Below are positions 1-11,926 of a DNA stretch of 64,000 nt, piece after piece. The translations under genes and the position numbers were made by a program. Position 1 is the stretch's first letter; every line of letters starts with the position of its first letter. Below the pieces are notes generated by a model, which was given only the letters and a program-made list of their open reading frames with translations, was not told the origin of the DNA and ran no database searches. The DNA comes from Torymus aiolomorphi (Eukaryota; Arthropoda; Insecta; Hymenoptera; Torymidae): positions 222,967,876-223,031,875 of the forward strand of contig CM070873.1 in assembly GCA_036365515.1 (NCBI GenBank). Reading direction: 5' to 3'.

Positions 1-641
1 AAACGATTTTTGTAGACGTGGCGCAATTTGCAATTAAGGACAAAAAAAAAATTCGACCTTCAATAACATGGCCAATATTCAATTTACAGTTCTGGGCTTT
101 GGCGTACACTTTTGCATTGACAAAAGCTCTTTGTAAATAAATTTTCAAGTCCATTCGTTGGTTTTTTGAAAAGTTATTTAATAATGAAAAAAATGGCATT
201 TTTCAACTTTAGCGGTCATTTGTAAATAAACTATTAAAGCTAGAAACTTCGTTCAGGTCAACAATTTTCATACAGACAATTTTTCGCTAAAACGAACCTG
301 AACCGAGCTAGAATGAAAAAACCAAAAAAAGTGCCAAAATCGCTCCGTTTTTGTTAAATAACAAAAATTGCACACGGTTTTGACACTGCGGATAACAAGG
401 ATCTTATTCGGGATGCTGAAACAAACCGAAACCAAAAATAAAATAGCCTGTGGGTCGAAATGTCCATTTTTGGCCTTTTTTTCCTTCCACCGCTTGGCCT
501 ATATTACTAAAGTATTAAAAGACGCCACACAGTGGGGGTTCCTTACATGAGTTTCTGTAAGACAAAATAATTTTCCTAAAAAGAGGAAATAATGTTTTGT
601 TTATAATAATGTAGATTTTTCTCTATTCTTTATACTCTTAA
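1..641. other. AT-rich intergenic, no gene seen
   Basis: No coding signal is recognisable. The only reading frame (about 60 codons at 368-550) has no family resemblance and lies in AT-rich DNA with many A and T runs. The right edge is the TTAA (638-641) that borders the next foldback element. Confidence 0.5.
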
Positions 642-868
642 GGGACTGTCCACATAGCGTCTCATGTGCCTTGTCTCTTGTCTCATGTCTCAAGCGCGAA
701 AAAAATCGTTGTCCGCAATCTTAATAATTTCTAATCTATGGTCATTTTTTCTGTATAATTTTCTATTGACATAAACTATAAATGTATGAGAATTCGGACA
801 ACGATTTTTTTCGCGCTTGACACATGAGACAAGAGACAAGGTACATGAGACGCTATGTGGACAGTCCC
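642..868. mobile_element. Foldback MITE, TTAA-type, 227 bp
   Basis: The ends are inverted copies of one another, starting GGGACTGTCCACATAGCG on the left and returning as its complement on the right. The arms run about 80 bp with few mismatches. The left flank is TTAA (638-641); the right flank is TAAA (869-872), so one base of the presumed TTAA duplication has changed. It has no coding capacity. It looks like a non-autonomous element mobilised by a TTAA-specific transposase (Kolobok or piggyBac class). An 89-codon frame on the minus strand here comes from the hairpin and is not a gene. Confidence 0.7.
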
Positions 869-1692
869 TAAAAAAATAATGGCCGGATGTTGTGAAGCAT
901 TTAGAGATTGATTTTAATTGGTCTGTAAGGGAGGCGCGAAAATTCGCTACTTCCGCCACATTTGAATTTTTGAAATTGAATTTTTATTCTTAAATATTTA
1001 AAACTAAATAATTAAATCAAATTAGAATAAAAAGATAAATTTTTTCATGCTTTGAAAAATTATTTGATTATCCTATCGTTTAAACTAATTAAAATGAAAT
1101 CATAATGAAAAATTATATATTCATATCCGCGCAAAAACAAAATAGTACGCACGCAGCGCGTTTGGATTTTGCTAGTATAATATAATATATTTAAATAATT
1201 TAGGGCAGATAAAATTATTTCATTAAATTTAAACAATACTATTTCTTCAATGCGTATGTCGTATCAAAGTAAAAGAACGATGTAATTTCATTAAATGAAC
1301 TTTTTTGGAAGAATTCCTTAAAATTATTACTTCAGTAGTTTTTAAAACCTAAGGAGTCATACAGAAAATCTTAAGACTGACTAATATTTTTAATTTTGTA
1401 GCTAAAATTCTTAATTAATAAACATATACTTAAGTTTCATAAAAGTAAAATACAGAATGAAAATATTGTTATAAAATACATATAGATCATTAGAGCCACG
1501 TCCATAGCCGATATGAAAACTGAGTGGCCTAAATGCATTACTGTGTAATGCATTTTCTTAATTGGCCAAAAACGTAAAATTTTAGATAATGCTCTACTTG
1601 CTATTTGAAATATTTTTAATCGAAAACAGTGTTCTGTTGTTGGATAATATACAAATTTTAAATCAACTCTAAAATCGTGATAAAAACACGTA
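869..1692. other. AT-rich intergenic, no gene seen
   Basis: Very AT-rich, with short homopolymers and no open reading frame of note. I see no RNA gene or clear repeat structure here. Confidence 0.45.
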
Positions 1693-1696
1693 TTAA

Positions 1697-2439
1697 GGTG
1701 TAGTTCTCCTCGGAATCCCTAGTCAAAGCAGTGCTAAATGAAGAGGTTACCTAAAATTTAATAAAACCATAGTTGTAGTGTGATTTATCTATTTAAAATG
1801 ACAGAGATAGTCAATGCATTGTAAATAAAGTGTATTTAACATGACTAAGATAACTTTTATCACAAAATGGCGATATTCTAGAAACTAGATATTATCACTA
1901 CAAAGAATTATTGATAAATCACCGGAATCTTTTTTGTTTCTCAACAGATTTTAGTTTTCAAGGTCTCATGTTGCTCCTTAAGTAATTTCATGGGGACTTG
2001 AAAAAATTAAAAATTATTCAAAACCCTGAAAGTTATAGCCAATTAAAAAAATATATTTTTTAAGGACGTGCATGAATTTATGAACAATTATTTATAACTT
2101 TTTGAGTTTTGAATAATTTTTAATTTTTTCTTCGGTAAGTCCCCATGAAATTACTTAAGGAGCAACATGAGACCTTGAAAACTAAAATCTGTTGAGAAAC
2201 AAAAAAGATTCCGGTGATTTATCAATAATTCTTTGTAGTGATAATATCTAGTTTCTAGAATATCGCCATTTTGTGATAAAAGTTATCTTAGTCATGTTAA
2301 ATACACTTTATTTACAATGCATTGACTATCTCTGTCATTTTAAATAGATAAATCACACTACAACTATGGTTTTATTAAATTTTAGGTAACCTCTTCATTT
2401 AGCAATGCTTTTTGACTAGGGAGTCCAAGGAGAACCACC
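1697..2439. mobile_element. Long hairpin foldback element, TTAA-flanked, 743 bp
   Basis: Two arms of about 340 bp are near-identical inverted copies separated by a short AT-rich spacer around 2000-2130. The terminal bases read GGTGTAGTTCTCC on the left and, on the opposite strand, GGTGGTTCTCC on the right. Exact TTAA copies flank both ends (1693-1696 and 2440-2443), as expected of Kolobok- or piggyBac-type insertion. There is no coding sequence. A transcript crossing it would fold into a long double-stranded stem. The small number of differences between arms suggests a fairly recent origin or gene conversion between arms. Confidence 0.8.
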
Positions 2440-2443
2440 TTAA

Positions 2444-3958
2444 ATCGAAAACTAAAATTTTTACTTGTTTATGTCACATTTATTGAAATTAATATCGTAT
2501 CCAGTATTTAATTATCATATTGATATAGTTTTCTGTTAAAGTATTAAAGTATACCACATGGTGGCAATGTTACAACTGAGAAAAATGTATACATACATAA
2601 TGTTATATAATAATTCATCGCCTTAAAAAAGTTATCGTTTATCTTCAATACAATTTTTAAGATCACATAAGAATAAAAAAAAATATAATTTGACTTTTTA
2701 ATGTCTGCAATAACAGACATTTTAAAAAGGTGTTATAACAAAAAATAATTTAAAATATTGTTTGAGTAATAATATAAAATAAAAATGATTTTATAAACTA
2801 TTATTTGGGTAAGGTATAACAATAATAACCAATGCATTAAATTCGTTGAAGAAGTTTTAATGTAGGCCATAGGCATGACCACAATATTTTCCAATATTAA
2901 TCCCAGACATTACATAGGTACAGAAAAATGCGATCTTAACTAATACAGTGATCAAAGTAATTTTGAATGACGAAAAATGTACAGATTTTTAACACGAGAG
3001 ACCTTGAGAAAACGAGATATCATCTAGATTAAAAATGATGGTTAGTCATATTTTACACATTCGTAAATTTATTCTGTCGACCGTAATGCGTATCTTTTTG
3101 TTTAATGTTAGATTACGCTAGAACGAACAATATTCATGTAAATATATTTTCTATCCATTTCTTATATCGGGCTTTTCCATTTTTATCGACAAATTCACAT
3201 TAATTCAGTTATTATGCTTTCTTACAACATGACTTCTTAATTTACAAAATAAACCGTTGCTGCAATAATTCTATATAGTTTAAAAGCGGATTATTATACA
3301 TGCCAATTTATGTCACTTCTATCAGATTATTATAAAACTAATTTGTGGAAAAAATAATAAAAGTTCTTATTGTAAAATAACTAAAATAGTTATAAATCAG
3401 AATAGTAAAATTTTATAAAAGAAAACTGAAGATTGTCATATTTTGTATGTATTATAATCCACTGTGGAGGTCTAACTATAGAGTAATACATATATTTATG
3501 TAAATGAATATTTATCTAGTAGCATATTTGCAGTTTGAGCAATACAATAAAATATTTGTTAATACTAACAAAATATTTATTAAATAGCCATCAGACAATT
3601 AAATCTAATGCTATGTTTATAATTTTCTTAATATTTTCTCAATCTAAATTATCGTTTTCCTTTTAACATTCTAGAAGGGCTTTTCCCTACAATTAAAATA
3701 ACGCACTAAATCAATACATGTCACTATGTATAATTACATTCGCTTGAATTAATATTACATTTCTTTTCTATAATTTTTTCGTTCTGCATGATTCAAAGTT
3801 ACATATAAAATTATAATTACAGTGATTAATATATATTACAACGACGGCGAGTTTTCATTTTTTTCGACACGTATCGAAACATCTTGAATTTCGATACAAT
3901 ATGTGCACAAAATGCGTGATGCTTCGGTTTTTGTTAGAGTTAAAGAATTGCAACATAC
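2444..3958. other. AT-rich DNA downstream of the XRN2 gene
   Basis: There is no convincing reading frame. The part just below 3959 presumably holds the 3' untranslated region of the minus-strand XRN2 gene, but I cannot place the polyadenylation site. The rest is low-complexity AT-rich DNA. Confidence 0.45.
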
Positions 3959-6900
3959 TTATCGGCCACTCCAGCTACCTCTCTGGCCTCCTTGTCTATT
4001 ATTTCCATAGTTCTGGCCCTAAAATACAAATTTACAAATGATTATACTATACATACAATTATTATACATAATTAGATTTCTTGATAATTATTATATTCAC
4101 TCATATTCATAATTAATAATCGAGGTAGTATCTCGACTTTGTATTAGTAAATTATATTTATAATTATTTTTTTAATTCTTATTTATTGTTTAATCATCAG
4201 ATTAAATTCTGTTATATAAAAAAGATTCTTCAATAAATGATATTAAATTACCATTCAAGCAAACATTTATTTACAAGACAATACTCACTTGTTGATTGTA
4301 GGACCTGCCAGGCTGATTTGAGTTCTGGTAAGGTCGTACGCGTTGCTGCTGCTGCTGCTGCTGCTGCTGCGAGAAGCCGCCACGTTGCTGCTGATACGAT
4401 TGATGGCCTGACTGTTGTTGATAATTATTCGACATGTAGCCACCCGACCAGGGGCCCGGCGCTGTGTAGTTGTTTGGTCGTGATTGATAACCGCCTGACT
4501 GATAACTGGTTATCAGTCTGGCAGGATACCTGCCAGCGTGGTTTCTCGAGTCCTTTTGACGGTCCGACGAGTAGCCACCGATCTGGTAGCCGCGGGACGA
4601 TTGCTGCAACGATTGCGGTGGCGGCACGTGGCCGTAAATAATGGGCTGTCGGTTGTTTTGGTTCGCATTATTCACGTGATGCCTATAAACAGTATGTTAT
4701 TTCTCATATTTTGTCAACAATGGGTGATTACGGTGATGTAATATTGTATTGCATCGAGTATTTGAATTTATCAATGGACTTACCTTAACATTCGATGACC
4801 TGCATCGCCCAACATAGCTTGTTTGTTAGAGGGAGTGAAACCAAGCTGTGGTTTCCAATGATTGTTTCCTTGATTCATTTGATCTAAGTCTTGTGGTTTT
4901 AATACCCGAGGTGGCTCCTCAGCTCCATTCAATCGTTTGGCAGAGAACATATAATCACTGTCATACTTAGGATCCCTGAATCTAACACTATATGAAAATA
5001 TGAAAAAATATTAGCACATAAGACAATATAAATATTATTTTGTACAGAAATTAAAATGTTTTTCAATAGATTTTAGGTATCATTTGAAATCAAATTGATG
5101 AATGAATTAAATAATACTTACCACAAAATTCTATTATTTCTAACAGGCAGTGTATTGATAGGTGAAGGAAGAGTTGCGTCCTCGCCAAGGCAATCTTCGG
5201 ATAATAAAACAGTTCCTCGCATACCATCTATGGAAATATCAACTTCTGTATCATAGCCAATTTCGTTTTCATACAAGCCTTTAAGGAATGTAAAACCACT
5301 GTTATCTGGCCCAACGTAAAGTCTATCATCTCCTCGAACATTACGCCTTTCTGTAAAAATTATTTTAACAAAAATTATTTTTCTAGAAACAAAATAAACT
5401 TATTAGAAGATAACAAATTTACTTACTTTCATCTTCTGTCAGCAATAGATAATATGGTTTCAAAGCTTTAAAAAGTCTTTCCTCCTCAACAAAAGGTAAA
5501 AGAGCTACTCCTTGCCAAGCAAATTTTTTTCCATTAAGATCTATTTTAAAGTCTTCTGGGTAAAAGTCGATGATTGCAGATGTCTGAAAAATATTAACCA
5601 ATAATATATGCATTCTCGATATAAAATTCTGTGAAAGAAATTATCTTTTAATTTACTTACAGGACTTTTCATTAGTTCGCCCCAGGGTGCTGGGACATGT
5701 TTACTACTAGCTGCTGGGAAGACACCCATCAACTGTTCAAGTGGTTTAAATGGAGCAGTTCCTTTCTCAAATTCAGTAGATAAACCACTAATATTCATAA
5801 AATCACTTGCAAATGGTGCATAATGGTATGGGTAATACCATTTCCACGAAGCACATCCTTGATAATAGTAACGTAAAACCCAGCATAGTCCTCGTACATA
5901 CTGAAGAGCTACATTGTTTCTAGAATTATAAAATTTTGGAATTATTAAACTTATTCTGTTAAAGAATGCTTATTGCTTTATGAATTATTTTATTTACCTA
6001 AACAGTAGATTATCTGGCAATACATCAAACTTAGATTCATAGTATCTATCTTTGAAACCATCCTCCCAAAGTCGCACTTCATCATGTGCCTGATCATCTT
6101 CCATTTCTTCACTCTTACGTTTTTGACCTTTATTATTTGAACGTTGACCTTCAGGTACCATCATTTTCTGTAAAGCAAGAGTAGCATTTGTACCTTGTAG
6201 AGAACGTTCTACAGCGCTAGTATTATAGTTTCTTCCTTGCATTCGCATTTCATAAGCTTCATATCGAGCATTGAGTACAGGCATTACTTCTTTTCCTAAA
6301 GGCTGTAAAAAATAAATATTGAGAGTTATAAATATTTTTATGACACCCATCAGAATGTAAATGTATAAACTTACCTTTGGTGCAAATTGACCAACTGGGG
6401 TCCAATTTGGTTTGTAATTACTTATCGCTTCATTTCTTCTCCTCTTATTTTTCTCACGTGCTTTAAATGCCAATTCATTCTGTTGTCGCTTTTTAAAAAT
6501 CTCATCTTCAACATTACCAAGATCAGATAAAATTAATTGAACTCTGTCTAAATTCACATCACCACTATTAGTCAAAAAACCCTGCAATAAATAAAAAGTT
6601 TTTGTAAGTATTTAAAAATAACCACTAACAATGTAGAAATATTAAAATTCATATTCTAAACTTACCCCTGTTTTATAAACAGTCTTCTTATACAAATTAA
6701 CAAGCCTATCAATGGCATTCTCTCGAATTTCTAAAGAAGGTAAGTGAGGCAAAAAGTCATTTCCTACAAAGAAACACATGAATACCCAATCATCAATGGC
6801 CCTCTCAAAGTCATATTTGAAAGGTAAATTGGGCATCTGTAATTCTCTTTCTAAATATTCTCTAAGAACATTCAAACGCACAAAAATAAATTGACACTCT

Positions 6901-8534
6901 GCTCCAAAAGCTTTTTCCTCTTCCTTCTGGTTTGGTTCTGCACCCAGACAATCTTGCATTTCATGACCTATTTGGCCACAAATATCACAAGGTCTTGGCT
7001 TATTCGGTTTGAATTCTTCACGAATAATAGTGAAATTAGGTTCATGTGTGGCCAGTCCCAACATTATCAAGTCAGCATCTGCTCCACATAAAACATGATG
7101 CGTGTTTGGATCATGATCCGGTTGTGCTGTAATAAAATAACATAGAAAATGAGAATTTTGTGAATTTAAATTTTATTTAAAGTAGGGTAAATATGGGTAC
7201 TACGGCGGTATTTTTTTCAGGTTAGTTTAAAACGATTATATTTCGTCTCCATGCAAAAAAATTATGCTGATTCTTTTTAATAACGGAACTTAGGTATCAT
7301 ATCTATCGATTAAAGTACAATTTTAGAACAAAAACTGATAAATAAATGTATAAAATGATTTTGAAAACAACATCTCTCTGCTGGTGTTACTGCGAAGCTG
7401 CTGCAACTGCTGCGTTGGTATTACGGTGCCATGTTAAAGCATAGAGAGAGCGCTCGCGCATGCGCAGAACCCCAAAAAGTACGTCGCTGGTATTACTGCG
7501 ATTTTCCATAAGACTATACAGCAGTAATATATACACAATAATACCCACATCCGCAGTAGTACCCACACTTACTTTACATTCTTCAAACTAGTATTTATTT
7601 TATTTGTAACATACCTCTTTGCCGTCTAATATAGTCCATAATTTTATGTTCTCCTTCACCAGGAACATTAGCGTCACTAAGTACAACTTTAATATTTTTC
7701 CAACCAGGATCATTGTTCAACCTGTCATGTATATAATAGTGCAAACATTTCGATAATCTTGCCATAAATGGTGTACCCTAAAATATTGAAGTAAAATTTT
7801 AGATTAGAACACTGTGGAGCAAAACATTAGGGTTTTATTTTTGTACTATTTGTAAAAGAACTTACAGGTGTGATACAATTACTGTCAAAGTGGTCTTCTT
7901 TTGGCTTCTCTGGAGGCAAAAATACTCCTTTTGCAGCCAGCTCTGAGCGTATCCTAGTTATTTCTGTTAATTTCTCGGTGGCTTCTTTAGAAGCTCTGAA
8001 ACGTCTAGATCTTTGCTGATTCATTTTTGCTCTAGGAGCCACGCCATCAATAGCCATGTACAATAATTTTCTAGGTCGTACAATTCGAAATAATCTGTCT
8101 ATACACTCAAAGATAGCTTCCATCATTTCATCCTCATTTTTTGGAGCAGGTCTATAAACAAAACATGTATGCATTAGACATGAAGTTAACTCAAATGACA
8201 AATGAACAAGAACAAAATTTTGTTTCAAAACATAAAATTTTTATGACTCACCTGTCCTCAGGATGTGTACAAGGATGTATAATACCGTTCATATCTAAAT
8301 ACAAATTATCAAACTCCACCCCGTTCGGATTGGGCTCCAAAGTGTCGACTGGAACATTGATCCCTTCAACGTTGACAGGCTAAAAAGAGGAACCGAATTA
8401 TTACTTCGAATAACTAAATTTGAACTAATTAAGATTGAATTACGTATTTGTATACAAACCTTGCTCTCGATACAGTCGATGATAACCGAGGGGTACTTTC
8501 GGCTGAGCCAACGGAAGAATGCTGGTACTCCCAT
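3959..8534 (-). CDS. Xrn2: 5'-3' exoribonuclease 2 (XRN2/Rat1), 13 exons, complete
   Basis: Nuclear 5'-3' exoribonuclease; in the family it degrades RNA downstream of poly(A) cleavage (torpedo termination) and trims rRNA and snoRNA precursors. Coding exons on the minus strand: 8460-8534, 8252-8379, 7866-8151, 7615-7777, 6666-7126, 6375-6581, 5998-6302, 5661-5919, 5427-5583, 5122-5350, 4784-4987, 4289-4682, 3959-4018. All junctions are GT-AG, phases agree, and the sum is 975 codons plus TAA; human XRN2 has about 950. The start at 8534 gives [15 protein letters not shown], the family N-terminus. Acidic active-site residues are present: D54 (YLDMNG), D103 (AIDGVAP), D198/E204/E206 ([12 protein letters not shown]), D234/D236 (CGADADL) and D341 (GNDFLPHLP). 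A CCHC zinc knuckle lies at C264-C277, typical of XRN2 rather than XRN1. The conserved DFYPEDF...LNGKK and LLPFV blocks follow. The C-terminus is rich in Q, G, Y and R, with a nine-glutamine run. Confidence 0.96.
4343..4369. repeat. CTG/CAG repeat encoding polyglutamine in XRN2
   Basis: Eight or nine tandem CTG units on the plus strand, read as CAG on the coding strand, encode a glutamine run in the disordered C-terminal tail of XRN2 (exon 12). The neighbouring sequence also encodes Q/G/Y-rich protein. Confidence 0.8.
7183..7575. mobile_element. MITE inside XRN2 intron 4 (family copy 1)
   Basis: About 393 bp with inverted ends (TAGGGTAAATATGGGTAC on the left, matching complement on the right) lies in the intron between exons 7615-7777 and 6666-7126. 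A second copy in reverse orientation is at 54689-55082 and aligns along its full length. Inside, the phrase GTATTACTGCG and variants recur several times in both orientations. It has no coding capacity. The flanking exons are intact, so the insertion is tolerated. Confidence 0.75.
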
Positions 8535-8639
8535 GGTTACACGCGCGCGTGATGCTTAACGGATCACTAAACAGCACTTCTCACGTATAAATGACAAAAT
8601 TATATACACACAGATAATAAACGTGTTTTAACCTCAAAC

Positions 8640-8764
8640 GGACTGCTCTGCACGGAAAGCAAAGTCGTCCTAGAGGGCGCGTGCGCAGTCACGGGAGCGT
8701 CTTTTTTACTTAGAGTGCGGACGACGACGTCCGACGTTCACGGATATGGCGGATATATTGGTAT
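8640..8764. promoter_or_regulatory. CpG-rich XRN2 promoter, possibly bidirectional
   Basis: The 230 bp above the XRN2 start change abruptly to CpG-rich sequence. A GCGCGTGCGCAG block at 8678-8689 resembles an NRF-1-type site (TGCGCA core), common in housekeeping promoters. On the plus strand an ATG at 8752 follows a CpG-rich leader, which would allow divergent transcription, but its frame closes after 29 codons inside repetitive DNA. The promoter assignment is inference from position and composition. Confidence 0.35.
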
Positions 8765-9605
8765 TGTTACGACCCGAGTCGGGGTTTGCGAGCAGAAAGG
8801 ATATTTCTGCAATGGTCGCCTCGTTGACCAATTAAATTGTGGGTTCGTGTCCGATTAAGCGCTGGAGCACAAGGAGTCGCGGGAAGTTTGAGATAAAACT
8901 CGAACTCGACAATTAACTTTAACTTGATGTTTATTAATTTTGTCTTAACACAATCTCTTTGTATCGGCTCGAGCAATTAATCGATGACACGTGACTCTAA
9001 GGTTTACTCAATCTGACAATAAAATAGAACTTTTGGGCGCAACATGCACGAGTGCAGTAGAGTACCAAGCAGTTGGTAACGACCAAGGTTCTAAGCTACG
9101 AAGCGTTTCATGTACTTGTAGCGACTGACTCGATGCTGGCGATGAAGCCCAATTTATACTCTGGATTGTAGGCGGAGCTTCAGGTAGTGGGGGGCAGTAT
9201 GGTGTAGAGGCTGTAGGGCGCCAGGTACCTCAGAAGCCTTCCCCTCTCCCAAGTAGAGAGAGTGGCGATGGAGGGCTCTAGACCAGGAAATAGGGTCAAG
9301 AGTGATGAGCAGCGGGCGACGGGCTCCTCCTCCAGTGACGTAGGACGCCGTTAGTCCGTAATTGGTTGTTGACGATGGCTCGGGCCATTAGGTCGTGGCG
9401 CTATTGCGCAATAGTTCTGGGAACTGTTTGTCTCTGGATGTCCGTTGACTTGCCCTTGAGGTGACCTTTGTTGTCGATCGTCAGTTGTCCTGGGGTGACT
9501 CTCGAGTAAACACTTCTTGGAAGCATTTGTGCCCTCGACCTCTTGGAAGTGTTTACTTTCTTGCTAACCCGTTTTCTTGACCTTTCGTCCCTGAAGGCAG
9601 ACTAC
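8765..9605. other. Repeat-like DNA, possible retroelement remnant
   Basis: There is no gene. The composition differs from both the XRN2 promoter and the following transposon. It begins TGTTACGACCC at 8765, which resembles the start of some insect LTRs, but I found no matching second LTR, primer-binding site or polymerase frame. A short inverted pair around TGGAAGTGTTTAC occurs at about 9505-9560. Sequence just left of 9606 resembles sequence just right of 12358. Confidence 0.3.
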
Positions 9606-9959
9606 GCTACGAGATAATGGCGGATTAAGGTATACGCCAAGTACGGCATTGCGTACAGACGGCACTTGAAGGAGTGATCAAGGGGCGGCAAGATTCCAAA
9701 AAAATTAGGCATTTTATTGTTTTTGCTAATGTTAAAAAGAAATTGAAAGCGATAAATAAAACGCTATAGTGAAACTTTAAGCTATTTACCGACACGGGTA
9801 TGCATGACCAAGGGCGGCGTTTAACATTTTTCTTGGCAATAATGATCAGCCAGCCCTGCCACTGGGGAGGGGGGGGGGGGTTACTGGAACAAACTGCCCC
9901 AGGCCCCACGGTAGGTAAGGGCTCCCAAGGAGCCCGAAGCATATTATTTTAACAATAAT

Positions 9960-10147
9960 TTTTTAAACCCAAGTAGGCGGGGGATATGAGGTCCGCGCAT
10001 ATTAGGGAATTATGTAGACGTGCAACAATAAACAAGACAATTATTTCAACAATTTTTAAATCAAAGTAGACGGGGGATATGACGTCCACACATATTAGGG
10101 AATTACGTAGACGTGCAACAATAAACAAGACAATTATTTAAATAATT
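9960..10147 (+). repeat. 93-bp tandem repeat, forward copies
   Basis: Two adjacent copies of a 93-bp unit (anchors GTAGGC at 9973 and GTAGAC at 10066) contain GGGGGATATGA and TTAGGGAATTA. The same unit occurs inverted at 11404-11926, so it forms opposed subterminal arrays of the 9616-12348 element. Confidence 0.75.
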
Positions 10148-10250
10148 TTTATAGCACTGTGTGACCTAAATCCGCACTTAAGTCACGGTTAGCTGTGACT
10201 TAAGTTGTCCATTATTACACTGTGAAATAATGAATTTACTTAAGTCACAG
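10145..10250. repeat. Palindromic repeat built on CACTTAAGTCAC
   Basis: The motif ACTTAAGTCAC occurs repeatedly in alternating orientation around a TTATTACACTGTGAAATAATG core, giving a potential stem-loop. It resembles the larger palindrome at 10800-10945. Confidence 0.5.
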
Positions 10251-10683
10251 GCACGTAATTAACGCGAATTATCTACCAAAACTATTAAAAAATACGATTT
10301 TACATATAAGAATGAACAGGAAAAGAAGTAAAACTTCGTTAATAGTTGACAAACCACAAAGAATAAATAAAAATGATGATAATAAGGCTTGTCTATATTA
10401 TAGGTTAGTTTCATTTGCTATGGGATAGCAGACCGCGCGCTTTTTAAATATTCAATATTAAACTGTATGGATTTTAGTTTTAAAAGTCTTTCTCTTTAAT
10501 GATATAACGTATACAAATCTTTCATTTTCATAAACTTCAACTTATTGTTAAAGATACAAATCAAATTGCCAAGAATCTAGTTTTATGATTTTTTTATATA
10601 TATATTCAATATTCTAGATTCAATAATAACCATATTCTATATCAGGTTTTCTATTATTTAAATAACGTTTTATTATTTTTTTT

Positions 10684-10717
10684 CAGGGCGGGGGGCTGCG
10701 CCCCCCCCCTCCGCCCC
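10684..10717. repeat. GC-only palindrome
   Basis: A short, almost pure G/C inverted repeat (GGGCGGGGGGCTGCG followed by CCCC and CCGCCCC) stands out in AT-rich surroundings and could form a stable hairpin. Confidence 0.6.
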
Positions 10718-10799
10718 ACACTTCTCCCACCCCACTTCCAAGTTCCAACTATCATTATAAATAAGCATAAATAAATAAAATAAGAATATGGTGGATTTA

Positions 10800-10945
10800 T
10801 GTCACACGAGCTATAAAATAGTATACGATACTCGTGACTTAAGTGGTTCATTATTACACGGCGTTTAGCGGCCTCGCTGCGCTCGGGCGCTAACCTGACG
10901 CTGTGCAATAATGGGCTACTTAAGTCACACGTATCGTAATATACT
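10800..10945. repeat. Palindrome with GC-rich core
   Basis: The outer arms pair CGTGACTTAAGT with ACTTAAGTCACACG. The inner arms pair TTCATTATTACAC with GTGCAATAATGGG. The core contains GCCTCGCTGCGCTCGGGC. The same layout, with different arms, is found at 11190-11310 and 48400-48530. Confidence 0.6.
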
Positions 10946-11034
10946 ATATTCCCATCTCTACTATAATGGCCATTTTATAGCCTGAAAAGCGGGGCAACAG
11001 TGGCGTCTGATTCCCTCTATAAAGTACTTTATTC

Positions 11035-11325
11035 CTGCATATGCGAGAATAAAGTAACATAGTCTAATTTTTTACATTTATGGTGAATTGGGTTAAAACT
11101 AACAAAATTATATAATACATAAATATACAAAATAACTTTTCAAATCTATGAAATGGCCACAGTCGAGATGAGAATAAAGTACTATATGTAACACGGGACT
11201 AAAGTCGATCATTCCCTTACAGGTGATTACTCGCTTCGCTACGCTCGCTCGGGCAGTGAACTCACCCGCGGGAACAATCTGCGACTTTAGCCCTTTATTA
11301 CATAATGTACTATTTAAACCCAAGA
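11035..11325 (+). repeat. Dispersed repeat with palindrome (copy 1)
   Basis: It aligns in the same orientation with 48260-48540, including GAATTGGGTTAAAACTAAC and AACTTTTCAAATCTATGAA. It ends in a palindrome whose arms read GTAACACGGGACTAAAGTCG (11190-11209) and a matching complement (about 11282-11306). The spacer between the arms is inverted relative to the 48-kb copy. Confidence 0.75.
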
Positions 11326-11926
11326 AGCCGGAGAACGTGAGTTCCACGCATATAACGAAGTTACGTAGACGAGCGACGTAAGCAAGACTTTTATTTCAAA
11401 AATTCTTAACCTCTATAACTTGACTCCCTTATATGCGTGACCCTCGCGTCCCCCGACTACTTGGGTTTAAAAATTATTCAAATAATTGTTTTGCTTATTT
11501 TTTCATGTCTACATGACTCCCTTATATGTGTAGACCCCGTGTCCCCCGGCTACTTGAGTTTAAAAATTATTTAAATAATACTCTTGCTTATTAATGCATG
11601 TCTATGTGACAATCTTATATGCGTGGTCCGCGCGTCCCCAGGCTACTTGGGCTTAAAAATTATTTAAATAATCGTTTTGCTTATAGTTTCATGTCTTCAT
11701 GACTCCCTTATATGCGTGGACCTCATATCCCCCTCCTATTTGGGTGTAAAAATTGTTTAAATAATAGTATTGCTTATTCTTTCACGTCTACGTAATTCCC
11801 TAATGTGCGTGGACCTCATATCCCCCGCCTACTTGGGTTTAAAAATTGTTTAAATAATAGTATTGCTTATTATTGTACGTCTTCGTAATTCCCTAATATG
11901 CGTGGACCTCCTATCCCCCGGCTACA
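11315..11926. repeat. 93-bp tandem array that reverses orientation
   Basis: One forward unit (11315-11404) is followed by about six reverse units. Anchors CTAC/CTAT at 11457, 11550, 11643, 11736, 11829 and 11922 give an exact 93-bp period. The switch point is about 11395-11410. Units differ by point changes but not in length. Confidence 0.85.

Noticed and set aside
8765..9605. LTR retrotransposon starting TGTTACGACCC
   Set aside because: No second LTR, primer-binding site, polypurine tract or gag/pol frame could be found, so only a repeat-like label is supported.
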